From: Micromonospora sp. RHAY321 | Lineage (GTDB): Bacteria; Actinomycetota; Actinomycetes; Mycobacteriales; Micromonosporaceae | Direction of reading: 5' to 3' | Assembly: GCF_023896955.1 (NCBI RefSeq) | Contig: NZ_JAMHIW010000016.1 | Coordinates: forward strand, 1 to 64,000 | DNA: 64,000 nucleotides | Position numbers and translations under genes: made by a program | The notes under the pieces: model-generated | What the model was told of the DNA's origin: nothing | The model's database searches: none | Seen by the model: the letters and a program-made list of their open reading frames with translations, nothing else | Shown here: positions 58,286 to 64,000 of the stretch, one piece after another | Layout: every line of letters starts with the position of its first letter | Position numbering within the stretch: position 1 is the first letter of the stretch

Positions 58286-60196
58286 GTGGCACCACCTCAG
58301 GGACAGATGCGGCCCGGCCGGCAGCTCGCCGTGCTCGGGTTCATCTTCGTCGTCCTCTACCTTTTGGTGTTCTTCGCGGGCGGCGCCAGCGGCAGCTTGA
58401 AGGACCGGCTCGAGCCTAAGCTCGGCCTGGACCTCATCGGCGGGACGCGAATGACACTGGAGGCGACCAACAGCGTCGACGGCAGGCCCCCGACGGCCGA
58501 GAACCTCGAGGAGGCCCGCCAGATCATCGAGAGCCGGGTCAACGCGTTCGGCGTGGCCGAGGCCGAGGTGGTCACCGAGGGCAACCGGAACATCGTCATC
58601 TCCCTGCCCGGCGAGAACCGGGACCTCACTGAGGTGGGCGACGCCGCCGAGCTGCGCTTCCGCAAGGTGCTCAAGGCCGCCGACGGCAGCGGCGTGGCCG
58701 CCGCGCCGCCGCCGGCCGCCACACCGGCCCCCTCGGGCAGCGCGTCCCCGGCCCCGTCCGGCAGCGTGTCGCCGAGCCCGTCGGGCAGCGCCGCTCCGAA
58801 GGTGACCACGTCGCCCAGCGGCGGGCAGGGCGGGATGGCCCCGGCGCCCAGCGCCAGCGCCACGCCGACCCCGTCGGCCTCGGCGAGTGCCGCCGCGCCG
58901 TCGCCGAGCGCCAGCGAGGAGCCGGTGCCGGCCAGCATCGAGGAGCAGCGCAAGGCCGTCGAGCAGAAGGTCGGCGCCCCCGCCTGGCAGGCCGCCAGCG
59001 GACTGCAGGCCCCGGCCGACCTGACCGCCGACCCGTCGCTGGCCGACAAGCTCAAGCCGTTCGGCACGCTGTCGCCGCAGGAGGTGGCGGTGCTGCCGGC
59101 GCAGATGCAGTTCAACGTGCCGACGATCGGCTGCGCGCAGCTCGACAAGCGCCCGCCGGCGTCGATCTCCGACCCGAAGCAGCAGGTGGTCTCCTGCGAG
59201 GACGGCGCCTCCAAGTACCTGCTCGACCAGGCCAAGGTCGAGGGCACCGACGTCAGCGACGCCGACGCGGTGCTCGACCAGACCAACGCCTGGGTGGTCA
59301 GTCTGGACTTCACCGGCGATGGCCAGGGCAAGTGGACGGCGCTGACCCGTGAGGCGTTCAACAACGAGGGCCAGGCCTGCGACGCGACCGCGCTGGGTCA
59401 GGACGGCAAGTGCCGGGTGGCCGTCGTGCTGGACAACGAGATCGTCTCCTCCCCGGAGATCCAGGGCGTGCTGACCGGCAACTCCCAGATCACCGGCAAC
59501 TTCACCCAGAAGGACGCCAGCGCGCTCGCCGGCCAGCTCCGCTACGGCGCGCTGCCGGTGACCTTCGAGCCGCAGGAGTCGCAGAACGTCACCGCGACCC
59601 TGGGTGCCAGCCACCTGCGCGCCGGTCTGCTCGCGGCCGGCATCGGCATGCTGCTGGTCATCATCTACGCGTTCTTCTACTACCGGCTGCTCGGCTCGGT
59701 GATCTTCCTGAGCCTGATCCTCTCCGCGCTGCTGGTCTTCGGCGCGCTGGTGGTGCTCGGCCGGCAGATCGGCTTCACGCTCACCCTCGCCGGCATCGCC
59801 GGCATGATCGTCTCGCTCGGTGTGGCGGCGGACTCGTTCGTCATCTACTTCGAACGGTTGAAGGACGAGATCCGGGAAGGGCGCAGCCCGCGCAGCGCGG
59901 TGCCCCGAGCCTGGATCCGGGCCCGCCGGACGATCATCTCGGCCAACGCGATCACCCTGCTCTCCGCGGTGGTGCTCTACGTGGTCTCGGTCGGCACGGT
60001 CAAGGGCTTCGCGTTCGCGCTTGGCCTGGCCACCGTCCTGGACCTGGTCGTGGTCTTCCTCTTCCGGCACCCGATCATGACGATGTTCGCCCGGACCCGG
60101 GCGTTCCTGTCCCCGCGGGTCAGCGGTCTGGGCCGGGCACTCCCGGCCCGCACCCAGCAGACTCAGCCCCGCAACCCGCGCGCCAAGGAGGCCTGA
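58286..60196 (+). CDS. secD: Protein translocase subunit SecD
   Basis: 636 residues from GTG 58286, chosen by AGGA upstream and by the first helix (LAVLGFIFVVLYLLVFFAG) then starting at residue 14; the frame is open 147 nt further but encodes Pro/Arg-rich non-family sequence. The family start KLGLDLIGGTRMTLEA and the C-terminal five-helix RND block (LIVSLGVAADSFVIYFERLKDEIREG) are intact. The external P1 domain contains an inserted low-complexity stretch of about 80 residues rich in Pro, Ala and Ser (about 137-216). SecD uses the proton gradient to pull proteins out of SecYEG. It pairs with secF directly downstream. Confidence 0.95.
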   Translation: MAPPQGQMRPGRQLAVLGFIFVVLYLLVFFAGGASGSLKDRLEPKLGLDLIGGTRMTLEATNSVDGRPPTAENLEEARQIIESRVNAFGVAEAEVVTEGNRNIVISLPGENRDLTEVGDAAELRFRKVLKAADGSGVAAAPPPAATPAPSGSASPAPSGSVSPSPSGSAAPKVTTSPSGGQGGMAPAPSASATPTPSASASAAAPSPSASEEPVPASIEEQRKAVEQKVGAPAWQAASGLQAPADLTADPSLADKLKPFGTLSPQEVAVLPAQMQFNVPTIGCAQLDKRPPASISDPKQQVVSCEDGASKYLLDQAKVEGTDVSDADAVLDQTNAWVVSLDFTGDGQGKWTALTREAFNNEGQACDATALGQDGKCRVAVVLDNEIVSSPEIQGVLTGNSQITGNFTQKDASALAGQLRYGALPVTFEPQESQNVTATLGASHLRAGLLAAGIGMLLVIIYAFFYYRLLGSVIFLSLILSALLVFGALVVLGRQIGFTLTLAGIAGMIVSLGVAADSFVIYFERLKDEIREGRSPRSAVPRAWIRARRTIISANAITLLSAVVLYVVSVGTVKGFAFALGLATVLDLVVVFLFRHPIMTMFARTRAFLSPRVSGLGRALPARTQQTQPRNPRAKEA

Positions 60197-60197
60197 G

Positions 60198-61391
60198 ATG
60201 GCTGAAAACGGTCTGGCGAGCCGCCTCTACAACGGCGAGGCCGGTCTCAACGTCGTCGGTCGGCGCAAGCTCTGGTTCGGCGTCGCCGGGGTCCTGATCC
60301 TGATCGCGATCCTCAGCTTCGGGCTACGCGGCTTCAGCCTTGGCATCGAGTTCGCCGGCGGCAACTCGTTCCAGGTGCCGGCCAGCGTCGGCACCCTGGA
60401 CGACGCCGAGCGGGAGGTCAACTCGGCCCTCGCCGCCGAGAACACCGGCGTCGAGGTGGCCACCGCGCAGAAGGTCGGCGGCCCCGGTGGGGATTCCTAC
60501 GAGCTGCGTACGGCGCAGCTCAGCGTCGAGCAGTCCAACGCGGTCAAGGCCCAGATTGCCGAGGACCTCGGCATCGACGCGAACCAGATCAGCAGCAACC
60601 AGGTCAGCGAGGCGTGGGGCAGCCAGGTCACCGAGCGGGCCGTGCTCGGTCTGGTCATCTTCATCGCGCTGGTGATGGTCTACCTGATCCTGCGCTTCGA
60701 GTGGCGGATGGCGGTCGCCGCCGTCTCCTCGCTGTTCATGAACCTGATCCTCACCGCCGGCATCTACTCGCTGGTCGGCTTCGAGGTGACCCCGTCGACG
60801 ATCATCGGCTTCCTCACGATCCTGGGCTTCGCGCTCTACGACGTGGTGGTGGTCTTCGACAAGGTGCAGGAGAACACCCGGGGCATCACGGCCAACAACA
60901 ACCAGACGTACGGCGAGGCGGCCAACCTGGCCGTCAACCAGAGCCTGATGCGGTCGCTGAACACCTCGGTGGTCGCCCTGCTGCCCGTCGGTGGTCTGCT
61001 CTTCATCGGCGCCGGCCTGCTCGGCGCCGGCACGCTGAAGGACCTCGGCCTGGTGCTGTTCGTCGGTATGGCGGTGGCGTTCCTGACCTCCATCCTGGTG
61101 GCCACGCCCCTGCTGGCGCTGCTGAAGAACTACGACCCGCGGATCCAGGCGCACAACAAGCGGGTGCTGGCCCGCCGGGGCTCGCTGGCCCGTGGCGAGG
61201 TGACGCCGAAGGGCGCCCCGAGCCCGGCGCAGGCCGACGGGGCCGACGCCCCGATCGACCAGGACGCCGCCGCGCTGGCCGGTGCCGCCCCCAAGGTGGG
61301 CGCCCGTCCGGCGGGCAAGCGGCCGACCGGTGCCCGAGGCGGTCGCCCGGGTGGCGGCGGCAACCGGCCGGGCGGCGCCAAGCGGCGCTGA
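60198..61391 (+). CDS. secF: Protein translocase subunit SecF
   Basis: 397 residues; six helices with family motifs FSLGIEFAGGNSFQV, GFLTILGFALYDVVVVFDKVQENTR and LLFIGAGLLGAGTLKDLGLVLFVG. The first base of its ATG is 1 nt after the secD stop, so translation is coupled. The last 75 residues are a hydrophilic, Gly/Arg/Pro-rich tail (GGRPGGGGNRPGGAKRR) on the cytoplasmic side, longer than in most SecF proteins and possibly an RNA- or ribosome-contact tail. A strong hairpin follows. Confidence 0.95.
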   Translation: MAENGLASRLYNGEAGLNVVGRRKLWFGVAGVLILIAILSFGLRGFSLGIEFAGGNSFQVPASVGTLDDAEREVNSALAAENTGVEVATAQKVGGPGGDSYELRTAQLSVEQSNAVKAQIAEDLGIDANQISSNQVSEAWGSQVTERAVLGLVIFIALVMVYLILRFEWRMAVAAVSSLFMNLILTAGIYSLVGFEVTPSTIIGFLTILGFALYDVVVVFDKVQENTRGITANNNQTYGEAANLAVNQSLMRSLNTSVVALLPVGGLLFIGAGLLGAGTLKDLGLVLFVGMAVAFLTSILVATPLLALLKNYDPRIQAHNKRVLARRGSLARGEVTPKGAPSPAQADGADAPIDQDAAALAGAAPKVGARPAGKRPTGARGGRPGGGGNRPGGAKRR

Positions 61392-61428
61392 CCGGCAGCC
61401 GGGGTCAGACCCGGGAGGAAACGCCCGA

Positions 61429-61471
61429 ACGGCGTCCGGCATGCTGTGCGAGCAGCATCGCCGGACGCCGT
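61429..61471 (+). terminator. Long hairpin between secF and apt
   Basis: CGGCGTCCGGC-ATGCTG and CAGCAT-C-GCCGGACGCCG, with one more A-T pair at the base, form an 18-bp stem with a single bulged C and a TGCGAG loop. It ends 28 nt before the apt start, so it may terminate the sec operon, protect its 3' end, or control apt. Confidence 0.65.
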
Positions 61472-61498
61472 CGTCGTCGAAAGGGAAGCGGAACAGCC

Positions 61499-62065
61499 GT
61501 GACGGAGACCCACAGCACCGCGCCGCGCGGGGACAGCGGCCCGGAGGCCGCCCGACTGGTGGCCAGCCGGGTGCTGGACGTGCCCGACTTCCCCAAGCCC
61601 GGTGTCCTGTTCAAGGACCTGATGCCGCTGTTCGCCGACGGCAAGGTCTTCCGCGAGGTGATCGACGGGATCATCGACCACCACGGGCGGGACAGCTTCG
61701 ACGTCGTGGTCGGCATCGAGGCGCGCGGGTTCGTCGTCGCGGCGGCCATCGCGTACGCGACCGGGGTGGGTGTGGTGCCGGTGCGCAAGGCCGGCAAGCT
61801 GCCGCGCCCGGCGCACTCGGTCTCCTACGCGCTGGAGTACGGCGAGGCCACCCTCGAGGTGCACGAGGACGCCTTCACGGCCGGGCACCGGGTGCTCGTG
61901 GTCGACGACGTGCTGGCGACCGGCGGCACCGCCGAGGCGACGCTGGAGCTGGTCGAGCGGGCCGGCGGCACCGTCACCGGGTTCACCGTGTTGCTGGAGC
62001 TGGCCTTCCTGGGCGCCCGCGAACGGCTGGCCCCGCGTCCGGTGCATGCCCTGCTGACCGTTTGA
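61499..62065 (+). CDS. apt: Adenine phosphoribosyltransferase
   Basis: 188-residue purine-salvage enzyme making AMP from adenine and PRPP. The PRPP-binding loop is VLVVDDVLATGGTA (about residue 136), the N-terminal base-contact strand VPDFPKPGVLFKDLMPLF, and VGIEARGFVVAAAIA holds the pyrophosphate contacts. GTG at 61499 follows AAGGGAAGCGG. The order secF-apt-rel is conserved in actinobacteria, linking purine salvage with the (p)ppGpp enzyme. Confidence 0.95.
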   Translation: MTETHSTAPRGDSGPEAARLVASRVLDVPDFPKPGVLFKDLMPLFADGKVFREVIDGIIDHHGRDSFDVVVGIEARGFVVAAAIAYATGVGVVPVRKAGKLPRPAHSVSYALEYGEATLEVHEDAFTAGHRVLVVDDVLATGGTAEATLELVERAGGTVTGFTVLLELAFLGARERLAPRPVHALLTV

Positions 62066-62066
62066 G

Positions 62067-62082
62067 GCCCGACCCGTCGGGC
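62067..62082 (+). terminator. Short hairpin after apt
   Basis: GCCCGA-CCCG-TCGGGC begins 1 nt after the apt stop codon. The 6-bp GC stem has no T-tract. The remaining gap to rel contains TAGCAT (62133-62138), a possible -10 box for rel. Confidence 0.4.
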
Positions 62083-62235
62083 GGAGCGGGCGCCGACCGT
62101 CCGGCGGAGCGGCAGGGGACCGTCCGTGCGGGTAGCATTGCCCTTTGCTGACGCCGGCGGTACGCCGTCCGGCGGCGCGAGACCAGGCCGGCCGACGTAC
62201 GGCCGGTGTGTTTCCGGCGAGCGGTGAGGAGGCCG

Positions 62236-64000
62236 GTGTCCCACGATGTCGTCCCTCCGGTGGAGGGCACGGTGCACCCGACAGGCGACGCTGACGGCTC
62301 GGTGACCGACCGGAACGGTGACGCGCCGGCCCGGGTGACGGGCGCCGGCAACGGCTCCGGCAGGGCTCCGGCAGAGGGCGCGGTGCTTCCGGCCGCTGCC
62401 GTGCCGGCCGCCGCCGAGGCGTCGCCCGGTGCCGACGGTGTCGTGGTCCCGTTCCCGACCGACGCCGGCCTCGACCCCGCACCGAGCGGTGGTTTCGGGC
62501 TGTCCAACGCGCCCACCGGCCGGCGGGTGCGGGCACGTCTGGCCCGCTTCAACGCGCCCTGGCAGACCTCGCAGGTCAGCGAGGTGCTGGAGCCGCTCAT
62601 CGCGAGCCACCGGGACAACCACCCGAAGGCCGACGTCCGGCTGCTCCAGCGTGCCTTCGACACGGCCGCGCGGTGGCACTCCGGGCAGTACCGCAAGTCC
62701 GGCGACCCGTACATCACGCACCCGCTCGCCGTGGCCACCATCCTGGGCAACCTGGGGATGGACACCACCACGCTGGTCGCCGCGCTGCTGCACGACACCA
62801 TCGAGGACACCGAGTACACGCTCGACCAGATGCGCGCGGACTTCGGCGGCGAGGTGGCCCTGCTGGTCGACGGCGTCACGAAGCTGGACAAGGTCAAGCT
62901 GGGCGACGCGGCCAAGGCCGAGACGATCCGCAAGATGGTCGTGGCCATGGCCAAGGACCCGCGGGTGCTGGTGATCAAGCTGGCCGACCGGCTGCACAAC
63001 ATGCGCACCCTGACCTTCCTGCCCCGGCCCAAGCAGGAGCAGAAGGCCAAGGAGACGCTGGAGATCCTGGCCCCGCTGGCGCACCGGCTGGGTATGAACA
63101 CGATCAAGTGGGAGCTGGAGGATCTGTCCTTCGGCACGCTGTTCCCGAAGCGGTACGAGGAGATCAACCGGCTGATCGGGGAGCACCAGCCGCAGCGTGA
63201 GGCGCTGCTGCGGCAGGTGACCCAGAAGGTGCAGACCGACCTCAAGGCCGCCAAGATCAAGGCGGAGACGACCGGTCGGCCGAAGCACCTCTACTCGATC
63301 TACCAGAAGATGATCGTGCGGGGTCGCGACTTCAACGACATCTACGACCTGGTCGGTGTGCGGATCCTGGTCGACACGGTGCGGGACTGCTACGCGGCGC
63401 TGGGCGTGATCCACGCCAACTGGCAGCCGGTGCCGGGCCGGTTCAAGGACTACATCGCCATGCCCAAGTTCAACATGTACCAGTCGTTGCACACGACGGT
63501 CATCGGGCCCACCGGCAAGCCGGTGGAGATGCAGATCCGCACCTACGCGATGCACCGCACCGCGGAGTTCGGCATCGCCGCGCACTGGAAGTACAAGGAG
63601 CACAAGGGCACCCAGATCGTCGGCCCGCCGGCGCACATCGACGAGATGACCTGGCTGCGGCAGTTGCTGGACTGGCAGCGGGAGGCGGCCGACCCGAGCG
63701 AGTTCCTCGACGCGCTGCGCTTCGACCTGTCCAGCCAGGAGGTGTACGTCTTCACCCCGAAGGGTGACGTCATCCCCCTGCCCACCGGGTCGACGCCGGT
63801 GGACTTCGCGTACGCGGTGCACACCGAGGTCGGGCACAAGTGCATCGGCGCGCGGGTCAACGGCAAGCTGGTGCCACTGGAGTCGACGCTGTCCAACGGC
63901 GACGTGATCGAGATCTTCACGTCGAAGTCCGAGACGGCCGGCCCGACGCAGGACTGGCTGGGCTTCGTCAAGAGCCCCCGGGCGCGTACGAAGATCCGCC
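62236..64000 (+). CDS. rel: Bifunctional (p)ppGpp synthetase/hydrolase, 3' end cut by window edge
   Basis: 588 codons visible from GTG 62236 (AGGAGG just before; GTG 62224 also possible). After a low-complexity N-terminal extension of about 100 residues, the HD hydrolase domain follows: YITHPLAVATIL, LLHDTIEDTEYT and IKLADRLHNMRTL carry the metal-binding His and Asp residues. The synthetase domain comes next (TGRPKHLYSIYQKM, FNDIYDLVGVRILVDT, RFKDYIAMPKFNMYQSLHT, MQIRTYAMHRTAEFGIAAHWKYKE). The TGS domain starts at about residue 496 (VYVFTPKGDVIPLPTGSTPVDFAYAVH). Makes and degrades the stringent-response alarmone. The ACT/zinc-finger end lies outside the window. Confidence 0.97.
   Translation, partial: MSHDVVPPVEGTVHPTGDADGSVTDRNGDAPARVTGAGNGSGRAPAEGAVLPAAAVPAAAEASPGADGVVVPFPTDAGLDPAPSGGFGLSNAPTGRRVRARLARFNAPWQTSQVSEVLEPLIASHRDNHPKADVRLLQRAFDTAARWHSGQYRKSGDPYITHPLAVATILGNLGMDTTTLVAALLHDTIEDTEYTLDQMRADFGGEVALLVDGVTKLDKVKLGDAAKAETIRKMVVAMAKDPRVLVIKLADRLHNMRTLTFLPRPKQEQKAKETLEILAPLAHRLGMNTIKWELEDLSFGTLFPKRYEEINRLIGEHQPQREALLRQVTQKVQTDLKAAKIKAETTGRPKHLYSIYQKMIVRGRDFNDIYDLVGVRILVDTVRDCYAALGVIHANWQPVPGRFKDYIAMPKFNMYQSLHTTVIGPTGKPVEMQIRTYAMHRTAEFGIAAHWKYKEHKGTQIVGPPAHIDEMTWLRQLLDWQREAADPSEFLDALRFDLSSQEVYVFTPKGDVIPLPTGSTPVDFAYAVHTEVGHKCIGARVNGKLVPLESTLSNGDVIEIFTSKSETAGPTQDWLGFVKSPRARTKIR

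Noticed and set aside
58696..58930. Short tandem-like repeats in secD considered as a CRISPR or minisatellite
   Set aside because: The repeats are imperfect, in frame, and encode a Pro/Ser/Ala linker; no spacer structure.

Overview
The window reads as a chromosomal segment of a high-GC actinobacterium, most likely Micromonosporaceae (Micromonospora or a close relative). The evidence is the strong G/C bias at third codon positions, frequent GTG starts, phosphatidylinositol-mannoside genes (pgsA, patA, pimA), and the gene order EF-G-like, pgsA, patA, pimA, pdxS, pdxT, yebC ... ruvC, ruvA, ruvB, yajC, secD, secF, apt, rel, which is a conserved actinobacterial backbone. This taxonomic reading is an inference; no 16S rRNA gene is present. 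I saw no tRNA, rRNA, CRISPR array, transposase or integrase.

Layout. 1-12.3 kb is the first half of the backbone: a zinc D-Ala-D-Ala carboxypeptidase cut by the left edge, a HIT hydrolase, an HAD-like protein, an aldo/keto reductase, an EF-G paralogue, the phosphatidylinositol/PIM genes, the PLP synthase pair pdxST, yebC and a DUF402 protein. 12.3-55.2 kb is a block of 43.5 kb (yebC end to ruvC start) inserted between yebC and ruvC. It holds a membrane HTH regulator fused in frame to the remnant of a secreted carbohydrate-binding protein; a NatAB-type ABC exporter with a NarL-type two-component system; a PadR-regulated membrane protein; LtrA; a YciO/Sua5 protein; the replicative polymerase dnaE; an ABC-F protein with a possible leader peptide; and a C4-dicarboxylate two-component system diverging from dctA. 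A small-gene accessory patch (30.9-34.1 kb) follows, then FUSC, a PLP enzyme, an acyl-CoA dehydrogenase/TetR/ALDH/ADH catabolic group, an MFS/LysR pair, a complete branched-chain amino-acid-type ABC importer, an MFS/TetR drug-efflux pair, and a 3-hydroxybutyrate dehydrogenase with a GAF/PucR-type regulator. 55.3-64 kb is the second half of the backbone: ruvCAB, yajC-secD-secF, apt and rel (cut by the right edge).

How the genes work together. The backbone combines envelope lipid synthesis, vitamin B6 synthesis, Holliday-junction resolution, the SecDF-YajC translocase accessory complex, adenine salvage and the stringent response. The inserted block is largely sensing and transport cassettes, each with its own regulator nearby. 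Several have visible candidate operators: an AAACT-N9-AGTTT dyad in front of both the ACAD/TetR pair and the ALDH-ADH operon, a 10-bp perfect inverted repeat in front of the MFS-TetR pair, and a dyad over the -10 box of padR. Several convergent or operon-end junctions carry strong hairpins. Two repeat types stand out: a coupling repeat that begins at the upstream stop codon and supplies the ribosome-binding site of the next gene (pdxS/pdxT and ruvA/ruvB, with a partial copy before pimA), and a 79-nt element bounded by a perfect 15-bp inverted repeat at 27010-27088.
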